A DNA stretch of 64,000 nt from Erythrobacter litoralis (GCF_029760855.1 NZ_SOSI01000004.1:186001-250000), one strand, 5' to 3'. Positions 46,702 through 56,150 are shown, counted from the stretch's first letter. Numbers and translations are program-made. The notes: generated from the sequence alone by a model not told the origin.

Positions 46702-47319
46702 CTACGCCGCTTCGTCCTCGGTCGCTTTCGCATACATGGACGCAAGCGGCTTCGCCATCACCCGGCGCACCATCGGCTCGAAGAACTCCAGGCTCTCGCT
46801 TTCGTAATCCGGATCGAACGCCGCCTGATCGTATTTCTCGCAAAACTCGCGGCAGGCTTCGAAATGCGGGTGACCTTCGAACTTGTCGCGAACGTGCCGG
46901 TCCATTCCAAGGTGGTGAAAATAATAATAGCCCTGGAAGGCGCCGTGGTTCTGGCAGATCCAGTGAATCTCTTCGGTGACGAACGGCTTGATGATCGATG
47001 CGGCCACTTCGGGATGGTTGTAGCTGCCCAGCGTATCGCCGATATCGTGCAGCAGCGCCATGACGACATATTGTTCGTCCCGCCCGTCGCGATGGGCGCG
47101 GGTCGCGGTCTGGAGCGAGTGTTCCAGCCGGCAGACAGGGAAGCCGCCGAAATCGCCATCAAGCAGCTTGAGGTGATCGAGAACGCGGTCCGGCAGGCCT
47201 TTTGCAAAAGCCCGGTATTCGCCGCCGATGATGGCCCAGTCTTCGGCTGTGCCTTCCTTCATTTCGCGAAATTTGGCGCGTTCCAGTGCGGAATGTTCGA
47301 TGTTTTCCTGAATGCCCAT
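46702..47319 (-). CDS. HD-domain protein, possibly a PhnZ/MIOX-like diiron oxygenase
   Basis: 205 residues, with AAGGAGAG ahead of the ATG. The HD core has RLEHSLQTATRAHRDG, ALLHDIGDTLGSYNH and then HHLGMDRHV. The HSLQTA, LLHDIGD and late His are the metal ligands of an HD fold. This layout, with an extra HHLGMD histidine pair, resembles the HD mixed-valent diiron oxygenases (PhnZ, MIOX, TmpB) more than nucleotide phosphohydrolases, but the call is tentative. It is divergent from the histidine kinase gene and convergent with the PDZ-M48 gene. Confidence 0.7.
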   Translation of the reverse strand: MGIQENIEHSALERAKFREMKEGTAEDWAIIGGEYRAFAKGLPDRVLDHLKLLDGDFGGFPVCRLEHSLQTATRAHRDGRDEQYVVMALLHDIGDTLGSYNHPEVAASIIKPFVTEEIHWICQNHGAFQGYYYFHHLGMDRHVRDKFEGHPHFEACREFCEKYDQAAFDPDYESESLEFFEPMVRRVMAKPLASMYAKATEDEAA

Positions 47320-47390
47320 GGGACTCTCTCCTTGCCGCGCATTCTAGCCGCTGGCGCGCGGCCACGCAAATGCGCTAGGGGCGACTTGTC

Positions 47391-48608
47391 ATGGCGATGC
47401 TGAACCTGCGCCCCACGCCGTTCTTCGCGAACAAGAACCAGGCGTTCTGGAACCTGCAACTCGCCGGATGGGGCGGCACGGCGATCCTGCGCGCGATGTC
47501 GGCCTTTGCCAACGGCCAGTCGCTAGAGGCGCTGATCATCATCGTGATCGCCACCATTACCGGGCTGTCCCTCAGTCTCATTCTTTCGGTCATATATGCC
47601 TATCTGATCCGCCAGCGGCCGATCGTTACGTGGAGTAGCACGCTCGTCGTCCTTGCGCTGGCGGTCGGTGCTTTCGCCTTCATCGATAGCTGGGTGCTGC
47701 AACTGATCCGTCCGGCGGGGGATGGCGAGTTCATCCGCCTGTTTCTCGGCCTCTACAGCTACGATCTAACCCTGCTCGGCGCATGGTCCGCACTGTATTA
47801 CGCGATAAATTACTTCCTGAAGGTCGAGCAGCAGGCCGACCGGCTTGAGCGGCTGGAAGCGCAGGCGACCAGCGCACAGCTCGCCATGCTGCGTTACCAG
47901 CTCAATCCGCACTTCCTTTTCAATACGCTAAACTCGATCAGCACGCTCGTGCTGCTCAAGCAAACCGAGGCGGCGAACGCGATGTTGACCCGGCTTTCGA
48001 GCTTTCTGCGCCATACGCTGGTCACGCAGCCGGGCGGCAAGGTCACGGTCGCGCAGGAAATCGAGACGCTGAAGCTCTATCTCGGGATAGAGAAGATGCG
48101 GTTCGAGGAACGGTTGCAGAGCGAATTTCGGGTCGATCCCGATGCCGCCGGGTCGTGCGTGCCATCGATGCTTCTCCAGCCTCTTATCGAGAACGCGATC
48201 AAATACGGGGTCAGCCCCCAAGAAGACGGAGCGACGATCAGCCTGGTCGCACAATTGGTCGGCCCGAGACTCCGCATCACGGTGACGGATACCGGGCCGG
48301 GCGTGAGCGTGGGCGGTTCGGAAGGCGACCTACCTGCCGTGATGGCCACGCACAAGCGGCGCGATTCGACCGGTGTCGGCCTCGCCAATATTCGCGACAG
48401 GTTGGCGCAAGCCTATGGCGACGATCACCGGTTCGAAATTCGCTCGCCCGAAAGCGGCGGGTTCAGCGTGTTGATCGAACTCCCGCATGAGGCCGCCGAC
48501 AATCCGGACCCGCTCGTCGCAGCAGAGGCGACGCAGCGCGTGAAACAGTCCAGCCCGCCGAGCGTTTCAAGCCAGAACTCCCCTCGGAAGGTAAATCAGA
48601 CGTCATGA
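47391..48608 (+). CDS. LytS-type membrane sensor histidine kinase
   Basis: 405 residues with four predicted membrane helices in the first 145 residues. The His_kinase domain (PF06580) has YQLNPHFLFNTLNSIS with phosphoacceptor His174. A short HATPase domain has LLQPLIENAIKYGV, VTDTGPGVSVGG and STGVGLANIRDRL. This is the LytS/YehU class, usually paired with a LytTR regulator, which lies immediately downstream with an ATGA overlap. The signal is unknown; the short membrane domain could sense membrane state or small ligands. Confidence 0.93.
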   Translation: MAMLNLRPTPFFANKNQAFWNLQLAGWGGTAILRAMSAFANGQSLEALIIIVIATITGLSLSLILSVIYAYLIRQRPIVTWSSTLVVLALAVGAFAFIDSWVLQLIRPAGDGEFIRLFLGLYSYDLTLLGAWSALYYAINYFLKVEQQADRLERLEAQATSAQLAMLRYQLNPHFLFNTLNSISTLVLLKQTEAANAMLTRLSSFLRHTLVTQPGGKVTVAQEIETLKLYLGIEKMRFEERLQSEFRVDPDAAGSCVPSMLLQPLIENAIKYGVSPQEDGATISLVAQLVGPRLRITVTDTGPGVSVGGSEGDLPAVMATHKRRDSTGVGLANIRDRLAQAYGDDHRFEIRSPESGGFSVLIELPHEAADNPDPLVAAEATQRVKQSSPPSVSSQNSPRKVNQTS

Positions 48609-49402
48609 CAATCCGCACGATCCTCGTCGACGACGAGAAGCTCGCGATCCAGGGCTTGCAACTTCGCCTCGAACCCTATGACGATGTCGAGATCATCGAA
48701 ACTTGCCAGAACGGCCGCGAAGCGATCCGCGCGATCAAGACGCAGAAGCCCGATCTCGTCTTCCTCGACATTCAGATGCCTGGTTTCGACGGCTTTTCGG
48801 TGGTGCAAGGCGTCATGGAAATCGATCCGCCACTCTTCGTGTTCGTTACTGCGTTCCAAGAACATGCGATCCGCGCCTTCGAGGCCAATGCGGTGAACTA
48901 TCTCATGAAGCCGGTAGATGAGGACAAGCTCGCCGACACGATCGAACGGGTGCGCCAGCGCCTGTCCGAGAAGAAATCGAGCGACGAGGCCGAGCGCCTG
49001 AAGAACGTATTGTCGGAAGTCGCACCGCAGGCGGTCGAAGATTTCGAGGCCGACGAAAGCGATGCCGCGGGCCGCTATGAAAAGCTTATCAATGTAAAGG
49101 ATCGCGGACAGATCTTCCGCGTCGAAGTCGGCACGATCGAACATATCGAGGCGGCTGGCGATTACATGTGCATCTATACCGGCGACAATTCTCTGATCCT
49201 TCGCGAAACCATGAAGGATCTCGAGCGTCGGCTCGATCCGCGCAAGTTCCAACGGGTGCATCGTTCCACCATCGTCAATCTCGACCAGGTGCGGCAGGTC
49301 AAACCCCATACCAATGGCGAATGCTTTCTCGTGCTCGACAGCGGCGCGGAGGTGAAGGTTTCGCGCAGCTATCGCGATGTAGTCGCGCGCTTCGTACATT
49401 GA
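48605..49402 (+). CDS. LytTR-family response regulator
   Basis: 265 residues. The receiver domain has DD at 9-10, phosphoacceptor Asp55 in LVFLDIQMPG, and the conserved Lys in NYLMKPVDED. A LytTR DNA-binding domain follows from about 165: FRVEVGTIEHIEAAGDYMCIYT, LRETMKDLERRLDPRKFQRVHRSTIVN, EVKVSRSYRDVV. It acts with the upstream LytS-type kinase on targets with paired LytTR boxes; none were identified here. An acidic linker of about 40 residues joins the domains. Confidence 0.95.
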   Translation: MTIRTILVDDEKLAIQGLQLRLEPYDDVEIIETCQNGREAIRAIKTQKPDLVFLDIQMPGFDGFSVVQGVMEIDPPLFVFVTAFQEHAIRAFEANAVNYLMKPVDEDKLADTIERVRQRLSEKKSSDEAERLKNVLSEVAPQAVEDFEADESDAAGRYEKLINVKDRGQIFRVEVGTIEHIEAAGDYMCIYTGDNSLILRETMKDLERRLDPRKFQRVHRSTIVNLDQVRQVKPHTNGECFLVLDSGAEVKVSRSYRDVVARFVH

Positions 49403-49610
49403 CACGAAACTTCCAAGATTTCACCGACTCGTAATAATCGAACAGACGTGCTATATGCTTCGTCACTCGCGGTGGTTTGCTCCTGCGAGACGTACGTGTT
49501 GAAAGGGCAGGCCTACTCACACACGCTTTGATCGGAAGACCGCGCGTCGGCGGACGCTACCGGATTCCGCGATTACGGGGCCGGGCCACCCGGACGAAAG
49601 GATTTATTGC

Positions 49611-50144
49611 ATGGCAACCCAGCCAGACGCCTTCGATGTCGGCGACTACGTTGTTTACCCCAAGCACGGCGTCGGCCGTGTTATCGAACTGCAGAGCGAG
49701 GAAATCGCCGGAATGCAGCTCGATCTTTATGTCCTCCGGTTCGAAAAGGAGCGCATGACGCTGCGCGTTCCGGTGAACAAGGTGGAATCCATCGGCATGC
49801 GCAAACTTTCCAGCGACAAGACGCTGAAGGAAGCAATGGAGACCCTCAAGGGCAAGCCCAAGGTCAAGCGCACCATGTGGAGCCGCCGCGCGCAGGAATA
49901 CGAAGCCAAGATCAATTCGGGCGAAATCGTCCTGATCGCGGAAGTCACGCGCGACCTGTTCCGCCCGGACGATCAGCCGGAACAGAGCTATTCGGAACGG
50001 CAGATTTTCGAGGCCGCCTCCAGCCGTCTCGCACGCGAACTGGCCGCGATGGAAAAGACCGACGAGCCGACCGCGCTGGAGAAGATTCTCGATGTGCTGC
50101 GCGAACACGCGCCCCAGTATTACGAGAACACCGAAGAGGCGTAA
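49611..50144 (+). CDS. carD: CarD-family transcriptional regulator
   Basis: 177 residues, with AAAGGA before the ATG. The RNA-polymerase-interacting domain (FDVGDYVVYPKHGVGRVIELQSEEIAGMQLDLYVLRF) is followed by a helical DNA-minor-groove domain with KRTMWSRRAQEYEAKINSG and the conserved Trp near residue 90. CarD proteins stabilise open promoter complexes and act at rRNA and other housekeeping promoters in many bacteria. It has its own upstream region of about 200 bases and a strong terminator. Confidence 0.95.
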   Translation: MATQPDAFDVGDYVVYPKHGVGRVIELQSEEIAGMQLDLYVLRFEKERMTLRVPVNKVESIGMRKLSSDKTLKEAMETLKGKPKVKRTMWSRRAQEYEAKINSGEIVLIAEVTRDLFRPDDQPEQSYSERQIFEAASSRLARELAAMEKTDEPTALEKILDVLREHAPQYYENTEEA

Positions 50145-50174
50145 TTCGCAGCGCATCTTCGATCGTCTTTCAAG

Positions 50175-50208
50175 AAAGGCCGCTCCGACTAACGGGGCGG
50201 CCTTTTTT
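50175..50208 (+). terminator. Rho-independent terminator of carD
   Basis: AAAGGCCGCTCC and GGGGCGGCCTTTTTT form a long stem with loop GACTAAC and a T-tract. It ends the carD transcript about 30 bases after the stop. Confidence 0.93.
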
Positions 50209-50270
50209 GTCGGCTTGCGGGGATCGACCGGCTGTATTATGACGCTACGACACATTCGGGGAGTTGGACG

Positions 50271-50999
50271 ATGGTCGGTGTACGCGGTTTGCGCTTTTCG
50301 GTTCTCGCAGGGGCGGCGCTGCTCTGCGCATGCGGAGTCAATTCCCATAATTACGGCGGGTCCAGCGGTGTCCCCTTGGCGGAACTCGATCTTGGCGGTC
50401 CGGCACCAAGCACGATCAAGCTCGGCGGATCGGACCGGGTCATCGTCACCACGGGCGAGCCTTTCGATATCGAGGTTTCCGGCGACGACGAAGCAGTCGA
50501 GGCGCTTCGGTTCGATCTCGACGATGGCTCGCTCGGTATCGGGCGCCGGCCAGGCACATCCGTCGGGACCGCTATCGTTCGCATTAAGACACCTGTAATC
50601 GAGCGGCTTGCGCTGGGTGGCTCGGGTCTGCTCGAAGCCGATCGGATGGCAGGCGATACGGCGGTCGACATCGCCGGATCGGGCACGGTTCGCATCGCGC
50701 GTATTGAGGGCGAGAAATTTGCGGTGTCCATCGCCGGCAGCGGAGATCTCGACACTGCCGGACAAGTGCGCGAGCTTTCTTTGAAGATCGCCGGATCGGG
50801 CGATGCCGCGATGGTGGGTCTCCATGCGGATCGGGCCAACATCTCCATTTCTGGCTCGGGCGATGCGGTATTTGCTTCCGACGGCGAAGTGTCCGCCAGC
50901 ATTGCAGGTTCGGGAGATGTGCGCGTCGTCGGCAATGCGCGCTGTTCGGTAAGCCGTGCGGGCTCCGGTGATCTGGTGTGTGAACCCGCAGGTAATTAA
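50271..50999 (+). CDS. GIN-domain (DUF2807) lipoprotein
   Basis: 242 residues. Signal followed by lipobox LLCAC, then a beta-helix of repeated short units such as LALGGSGLLEAD, DIAGSGTVRI, IAGSGDLDT, IAGSGDAAM, ISGSGDAVF and RAGSGDLVC. The regular GSGD turns are the mark of the putative auto-transporter adhesin head GIN domain. Members are cell-surface or periplasmic lipoproteins of unknown role. It is followed after 50 bases by another small lipoprotein gene. Confidence 0.87.
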   Translation: MVGVRGLRFSVLAGAALLCACGVNSHNYGGSSGVPLAELDLGGPAPSTIKLGGSDRVIVTTGEPFDIEVSGDDEAVEALRFDLDDGSLGIGRRPGTSVGTAIVRIKTPVIERLALGGSGLLEADRMAGDTAVDIAGSGTVRIARIEGEKFAVSIAGSGDLDTAGQVRELSLKIAGSGDAAMVGLHADRANISISGSGDAVFASDGEVSASIAGSGDVRVVGNARCSVSRAGSGDLVCEPAGN

Positions 51000-51048
51000 T
51001 CGACCGCTCACGATCCTGCGCTACAAGCGCAGATCGGGGAGAGTCGCC

Positions 51049-51381
51049 ATGCGCCGCCGTTCCATCCTGTTAATACCCATCGCCAGCCTGATGCTTTCAG
51101 GCTGCCTTGCCAGAACCGTGGTCGATGTCGCCACCCTGCCCGTCCGCGCGGCGAGCAAGGGGGTCGACATGATGACCACCAGTCAATCGGAACGCGACGA
51201 GAAGCGTGGGCGCGAATTGCGCGAGCAGGAAGAGCGGCTCGGCAAGCTGGAACGCCAATACGACAACGCGATGGACGATTGCGAGGACGGCAGCCGCCGT
51301 GCCTGCAACCGGGCCCAGAACCTCTATGCCGAGATGCAGCAGATCATTCCGACGCTGCCGCGAACGCCGCACACCTACTGA
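51049..51381 (+). CDS. Small lipoprotein with coiled coil
   Basis: 110 residues from the ATG at 51049, with GGGGAGAG ahead of it; the frame is open further up but lacks signals. The lipobox is LSGC. After a short domain (VVDVATLPVRAASKGVDMMTTSQ) comes a charged coiled coil of about 40 residues (REQEERLGKLERQYDNAMDDCEDG) and a short proline-rich end. Two cysteines (DDCEDG and RACNRA) may form a disulfide. Function unknown. Its 3' end overlaps the convergent Sua5 gene by seven bases. Confidence 0.75.
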   Translation: MRRRSILLIPIASLMLSGCLARTVVDVATLPVRAASKGVDMMTTSQSERDEKRGRELREQEERLGKLERQYDNAMDDCEDGSRRACNRAQNLYAEMQQIIPTLPRTPHTY

Positions 51382-52343
51382 TCGGGTGGTGTCGCGGCCC
51401 GGCGCAGACGATCGTTGATCGCAATTCCTATCCCTTCGTTCGGGACCGGCGCGACGGCGATGCGTGGTTTCTCTGATGCCGCACCTTCGTGAAGGCAGGC
51501 GTAGAGCCGGGCGGCCGCTTCGCTCAGATCTCCGCGGCCGGACAGGGTGCAATCACCGGAGACATCGCCGAAGCCGATCATGAAGTCGTCTGACGCGACT
51601 TCGGTGGCGTTCAGGCGGACGGGTTTGCCCGGAGCGTAGTGGCTCGCGAGTTGGCCGGGCGCTTCGATCCGGCCGGAAGGCGGCGCGTTGTCTATCGGAC
51701 CGTCCCAATAATGACGGTGAAGCGCATCGAGATCGACCGGACCCGGCCGCAGTTGCTCCCAGCTATTGTCACGCCTGACAGCAAGGATCGTCGACTCCAG
51801 ACCGTTCCTGCATGGTCGCCCATCATCCAGGATAAGCTCAATTCGGCCGGATAGGGTCATCGCGACATGCGCTGCGCTGGTCGGGCTGACAAAACCGCTC
51901 CGGTTCGCGGAAGGCGCCGCGAGCGGGAATTCACAGGCCGCCAGCAACGCCTGCATCACCGGATGATCGGGGCAGCGCAGTGCCACAGTGTCCAATCCTG
52001 CTGTAACTGCCGCAGTCAAACCTGCTTGCGCCTTGCGCGGCACGACGAGTGTCAAAGGTGCTGGCCAAAAAAGATCCGCCAGCACGTCTGCCGTATGGGG
52101 AAGATCGGCAAGCTCCCGAGCCTGTTCCACATCGCGCACATGCACGATCAAAGGATTGAAGCTCGGTCGGTCCTTCGCCTCGTAAATCCGCGCGACCGCC
52201 TCATCGCTGTCGGCGCGGGCGGCGAGGCCGTAGACGGTCTCGGTCGGCACTGCGACCAAGCCGCCGTCGCGCAGGATCCGCGCGGCGCGCGCGATGCCAT
52301 CCGTATCGGCTAAGACAGTTTCCGTAGCGTAGTTGCCGCTCAT
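51375..52343 (-). CDS. L-threonylcarbamoyladenylate synthase, TsaC/Sua5 type
   Basis: 322 residues: an N-terminal YrdC/TsaC catalytic domain (GGLVAVPTETVYGLAARADS, RPSFNPLIVHV, WPAPLTLVV, PLAAPSANRSGFVSPTSA) and a C-terminal Sua5 domain of about 110 residues. It makes threonylcarbamoyl-AMP from threonine, bicarbonate and ATP, the first step of the t6A37 modification of ANN-decoding tRNAs. The SxS/N (APSAN) and KxR-type (AKDRPS) residues are in place. The longer Sua5 form rather than short TsaC is normal for alphaproteobacteria. Confidence 0.95.
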   Translation of the reverse strand: MSGNYATETVLADTDGIARAARILRDGGLVAVPTETVYGLAARADSDEAVARIYEAKDRPSFNPLIVHVRDVEQARELADLPHTADVLADLFWPAPLTLVVPRKAQAGLTAAVTAGLDTVALRCPDHPVMQALLAACEFPLAAPSANRSGFVSPTSAAHVAMTLSGRIELILDDGRPCRNGLESTILAVRRDNSWEQLRPGPVDLDALHRHYWDGPIDNAPPSGRIEAPGQLASHYAPGKPVRLNATEVASDDFMIGFGDVSGDCTLSGRGDLSEAAARLYACLHEGAASEKPRIAVAPVPNEGIGIAINDRLRRAATPPDQ

Positions 52344-52390
52344 GCCTTCGCGCTATATCTGCAAGGACGTAAAGCCAAGAGGATTGCCCC

Positions 52391-54133
52391 GTGACCTACA
52401 CCCCCGCCACGCAAGACCAACTGCTCGCCATCCGCGTGAATGCCGGCATCGCCGAACTTGCGCAGTCCGAGAAATTCGCTGCCGCAGAGCCCGATATGGT
52501 CGAGGCGATCGTGGAAGGGGTCGGCCAGTTTGCCGCAGGGGAGTTCGCCCCGCTCAATCGCGTCGGTGATCTAGAAGGCGCGAAACTGGAAAATGGTGTC
52601 GTGCGCCTGCCAGACGGGTTCGAGGAAGCCTATGCCCATTATGTCGAACAGGGCTGGAACGCGATCGCCTCGCCGGGCGAGTTCGGCGGCCAGGACCTGC
52701 CCTTCACCCTCGCGTGCAATGTGCTCGAAAACCTCGGCACGGCAAACATGGCGTTCAATCTCCTCCCGATGCTCAGCGTCGGCGCGATCGAGGCGCTCGA
52801 ACATCATGGCAGCGACGCGCAGCAGCAGACCTATCTGCCCAAGCTGGTAAGCGGCGAATGGTCGGGCACGATGAACCTCACCGAACCGCAAGCGGGGTCC
52901 GACGTCGGCGCGCTGCGCACCACCGCCACGCCGATCGAGGACGGCGAGCATGCTGGCAAGTACCGGATCAACGGTCAGAAGATATACATTACCTGGGGCG
53001 ATCACGAACTGGCGAAGAACATAATCCATCTCGTGCTTGCCCGCCTGCCGGATGCGCCGGAAGGGAGCCGTGGCATCTCGCTCTTCATCGTGCCGAAGTT
53101 TCACGTGAAACCGGATGGCGAAGTAGGTGCGCGCAACGATGTGCGTTGCGTCAGCCTTGAGCATAAGCTTGGTATCAATGCCTCGCCCACCTGCGTCATG
53201 AGCTATGGCGACAACGACGATTGCATTGGCGAGATTGTCGGCGACCCGCATCGCGGGTTGATGGCGATGTTCACGATGATGAACAACGCGCGAATCAATG
53301 TCGGCAATCAGGGCGTGCAGATCGGCGAACGGGCGACCCAGCAGGCAACCGATTACGCGAAGGAGCGCATTCAGTCTGCTCGCGCCGGGTCGAACGACAA
53401 GAACCCGGTCGCCATCCTCGAGCATCCCGACGTGCGGCGGATGTTGCTGCGCATGAAGGCGCTTACGCAGGGTGCGCGGGCGCTGCTTTACTACACCGCC
53501 GGCCAGACCGATCGCGGTGTACTGGGCGATGCTGCGGCAAAGGCGCGGGGCGAGGTGCTGACGCCGCTGATCAAAGCGTGGGGTACGGATATCGGCATCG
53601 AGGTCGCCAGCCTCGGTATTCAGATTCACGGTGGCATGGGCTTCGTCGAGGAAACCGGCGCGGCGCAGCACTGGCGTGATTCGCGCATCGCGCCGATCTA
53701 TGAAGGCACCAACGGCATCCAGGCGGCCGATCTCGTCACCCGCAAGCTCGGCATGGACAACGGCCAGGCGATCATCGCTTTGATCGAAGACACTGCCCGT
53801 GCGGCCGGTGAGGAAGAACCCGAACTGTTCCGCCTCGCTGGCGATTGTGCCGCCGTAGCGCACTGGATGCGCGAACAGGCGAGCCTCGACGACCGGCTGG
53901 CGGGATCGGTGCCGTTCTGCACGATGCTGGCCGTCGCAGTGGCGGGCTGGCAATTGCTCGAACAGAAGCGGGCGGTCGAAAGCGGAGATTACCCCGCCGC
54001 CGCGAAGAGCAAGCCTGCTATCGTGCGCTTCTTCCTCGACCGCATCGTTCCCGAAGCCTCGGGCCTGAAACATTCGGCAGTCGCCGGCGCGGACGATCTG
54101 TACGCGCTGGAAGCGGAGCAACTCATCGCCTGA
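52391..54133 (+). CDS. Large acyl-CoA dehydrogenase, DmdC/AcdA-like subfamily
   Basis: 580 residues from a GTG with AGAGGA eight bases before it. Long acyl-CoA dehydrogenase with extra C-terminal helical domain. Motifs: GWNAIASPGEFGGQDLP, MNLTEPQAGSDVGALRT for FAD binding, GVQIGERATQQATDYAKERIQ, and catalytic Glu in APIYEGTNGIQAADLVTRKL. It oxidises an acyl-CoA to the enoyl-CoA and passes electrons to ETF. The subfamily contains 3-methylmercaptopropionyl-CoA dehydrogenases (DmdC) and general fatty acyl-CoA enzymes, so the substrate is open. It stands alone, convergent with the sugar dehydrogenase gene. Confidence 0.92.
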   Translation: MTYTPATQDQLLAIRVNAGIAELAQSEKFAAAEPDMVEAIVEGVGQFAAGEFAPLNRVGDLEGAKLENGVVRLPDGFEEAYAHYVEQGWNAIASPGEFGGQDLPFTLACNVLENLGTANMAFNLLPMLSVGAIEALEHHGSDAQQQTYLPKLVSGEWSGTMNLTEPQAGSDVGALRTTATPIEDGEHAGKYRINGQKIYITWGDHELAKNIIHLVLARLPDAPEGSRGISLFIVPKFHVKPDGEVGARNDVRCVSLEHKLGINASPTCVMSYGDNDDCIGEIVGDPHRGLMAMFTMMNNARINVGNQGVQIGERATQQATDYAKERIQSARAGSNDKNPVAILEHPDVRRMLLRMKALTQGARALLYYTAGQTDRGVLGDAAAKARGEVLTPLIKAWGTDIGIEVASLGIQIHGGMGFVEETGAAQHWRDSRIAPIYEGTNGIQAADLVTRKLGMDNGQAIIALIEDTARAAGEEEPELFRLAGDCAAVAHWMREQASLDDRLAGSVPFCTMLAVAVAGWQLLEQKRAVESGDYPAAAKSKPAIVRFFLDRIVPEASGLKHSAVAGADDLYALEAEQLIA

Positions 54134-54136
54134 GCG

Positions 54137-55591
54137 TTACGGCGCCGTCACCTCGCGCGCATAATCGTCCTCTCCGAATGCCGCTTCCTGGCCGCGCAGT
54201 TCACGGCGCGGCGGGAGCCGGTTGCCGGAATTGCGAACGATTGCAGCCGTAGGTTGCGCGCCCGGGGCGATCGCCCGCCAGATGATGCCCGCCGTATCGT
54301 CGCTCACCAGCAAGGCACCGTCCCGAGCCCAATCGACCCAGGTCGGACGGCCACGGGTCGTACCATCCCCTGTCAGGAAGCCGGATAGCACAGGAACGGG
54401 CCGCCCCGTCGGATTGCCACGCTCGTCGAATGCGACGTATACGACGTCATAGCCCGATGGCGGCTTGCGGTTCCATGAGCCGTGCCGCGCGACGAAAGCG
54501 CCGTTGCCGAACCGCTCTCCCATGCGCGCACCCTCGCGGGTGAAGACAAAGCCGAGCGCGGCGACATGAGGGCCGAGCGCATATTCGGGCGTACGGACAT
54601 AACTGATGTAATCGGGGATAGGATACTCGACGCGGCGGTCGTAATTGTCGCCCCAGTAGACCCACGGCCAGCCATACTGCGCGCCGAGCGGTACATTGGT
54701 GAGATAATCGGGTACGAGATCGGAACCGAGCATGTCGCGCTCGTTCACCGTCGTCCACAGCTCGCCCGACCACGGGCTGAAATCGAGGCCGTTGGGATTG
54801 CGTAAGCCACCGGCGAACTGACGACGTGTGCCCGTTTCCAAATCGATTTCCCAGATCAGCGCGCGGCCTGCCTCCGCATCCAGGCCGTTATCGCCGATAT
54901 TGGTATCGGAACCGACCGCCACAAACAGGGAGGCGCCATCGGGCGAAAGTTCTAGATTGCGCATCCAATGGCCGCCCCCGCCGGCAAGGTCGGTGATCTT
55001 GCGCGCCGGCCCGCCGACCCGGTTCGCCCCGAGCGCATAGGGAAACGCCAGTACCGCATCGTGGTTCGCAACATAGAGCGTACCGTCCTGCCAGGCGAGG
55101 CCGGAAGGAGATGCCAGTCCATGCGCAATAACCTGCCGAATGTCGGCGACCCCGTCTCCGTCGGTGTCGCGCAGCAAGACGACCTGATCAAGCGACGTGC
55201 CGGTTGCCCCTGCTTTCCCCATTAGCAGGCCCGCGATCCAGCCGCGAATGCCGCCATCCTCATCGCTTGCCGGAGCGCGAGTCAGCGAGACAAGCACATC
55301 GCCATTGGGCAGGGTGTAGATGGTGCGCGGATGCTCCAGCCCCTCGGCAAAGCGGGACACCGTGATGCCCGTGGCGGCCTCGGGGACTTCGCCCGCCGCC
55401 CATCCGACCGGCTCCGCGATCTTGACCGTGGGGAAGAGTTCCGCGTCCGGTTCATCGAGCTGGGGGTCGGTGCCCGTCACCTCGTCGATCGGGATCGATG
55501 CCGTGTCCCCGCGGGTAAAGAAATATCCGCCTATAGCGACGATCAGGAGGATGACGAGAAGCCAGATGCCAAGCTTTTTCATGGTGCTCAT
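54137..55591 (-). CDS. PQQ-dependent sugar dehydrogenase-type beta-propeller protein, membrane-anchored
   Basis: 484 residues from the ATG at 55591 (MSTMKKLGIW); an ATG at 55582 is nearly as good. One N-terminal membrane anchor (KKLGIWLLVILLIVAIGGYFF). A six-bladed beta-propeller of the soluble glucose dehydrogenase / sorbosone dehydrogenase family follows: RFAEGLEHPRTIYTLPNGDVLVSLTRAP, VLLRDTDGDGVADI, GGGGHWMRNLELSPDG, GLRNPNGLDFSPWSGELWTTVNERD, GAQYGWPWVYWGDNYD. PQQ as cofactor is assumed from the family, and the propeller may only bind calcium. It is anchored and faces the periplasm. Confidence 0.87.
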   Translation of the reverse strand: MSTMKKLGIWLLVILLIVAIGGYFFTRGDTASIPIDEVTGTDPQLDEPDAELFPTVKIAEPVGWAAGEVPEAATGITVSRFAEGLEHPRTIYTLPNGDVLVSLTRAPASDEDGGIRGWIAGLLMGKAGATGTSLDQVVLLRDTDGDGVADIRQVIAHGLASPSGLAWQDGTLYVANHDAVLAFPYALGANRVGGPARKITDLAGGGGHWMRNLELSPDGASLFVAVGSDTNIGDNGLDAEAGRALIWEIDLETGTRRQFAGGLRNPNGLDFSPWSGELWTTVNERDMLGSDLVPDYLTNVPLGAQYGWPWVYWGDNYDRRVEYPIPDYISYVRTPEYALGPHVAALGFVFTREGARMGERFGNGAFVARHGSWNRKPPSGYDVVYVAFDERGNPTGRPVPVLSGFLTGDGTTRGRPTWVDWARDGALLVSDDTAGIIWRAIAPGAQPTAAIVRNSGNRLPPRRELRGQEAAFGEDDYAREVTAP

Positions 55592-55667
55592 GCCAGACTG
55601 GTAAGCGAGGGCGCGTTCGCCCGCAACGTCTCTTGCAACACTGGCGCGGCGCGCTACATCGCCGCCG

Positions 55668-56150
55668 ATGTACGATTTTCGCCCCGCCGATGATACGCCC
55701 AAGCCCGAAGCCTACCGCCAGCTCGTCGACGCCGCTTCGGCACTGACGGCGGGCGAACATGACAGCATAGCGAATATGGCGAATGTCGCGGCGTTGCTCT
55801 GGGAGTTTTTGCCCGATCTCAACTGGGCGGGCTTCTATCGCATGGTGGACGGCGAACTGGTCCTCGGCCCGTTCCACGGTCGCCCGGCCTGTATCCGCAT
55901 CCCGCTCGGGCAAGGAGTATGCGGCGCCGCTGCACAGAGCGGCGAGAGCCAGCTGGTTAAAGACGTCCACGCCTTTCCCGGGCATATCGCCTGCGATTCC
56001 GCGAGCGCTTCCGAACTCGTCGTCCCGGTGCTTCGCGGTAGCGCGGTCGTCGCGGTCATCGATCTCGACAGCCCGTCGAAGGCGCGCTTCGATAGCGAGG
56101 ACCGGGCGGGGATCGAGGCATTGGCGAAGGCGATCGCCGACAGGATCTAA
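55668..56150 (+). CDS. msrC: Free methionine-(R)-sulfoxide reductase (fRMsr), GAF-domain type
   Basis: 160 residues, a single GAF domain without signal peptide. The three catalytic cysteines of the fRMsr family are in place: Cys75 (RPACIRIP), Cys85 (GVCGAAA) and Cys109 (HIACDSASASELVVP), with Glu and Asp of the ligand pocket in SELVVP and AVIDLDSP. It reduces free methionine-R-sulfoxide in the cytoplasm, complementing exported MsrA and MsrB. It is divergent from the sugar dehydrogenase and its start lies close to that gene's 5' end. Confidence 0.93.
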   Translation: MYDFRPADDTPKPEAYRQLVDAASALTAGEHDSIANMANVAALLWEFLPDLNWAGFYRMVDGELVLGPFHGRPACIRIPLGQGVCGAAAQSGESQLVKDVHAFPGHIACDSASASELVVPVLRGSAVVAVIDLDSPSKARFDSEDRAGIEALAKAIADRI

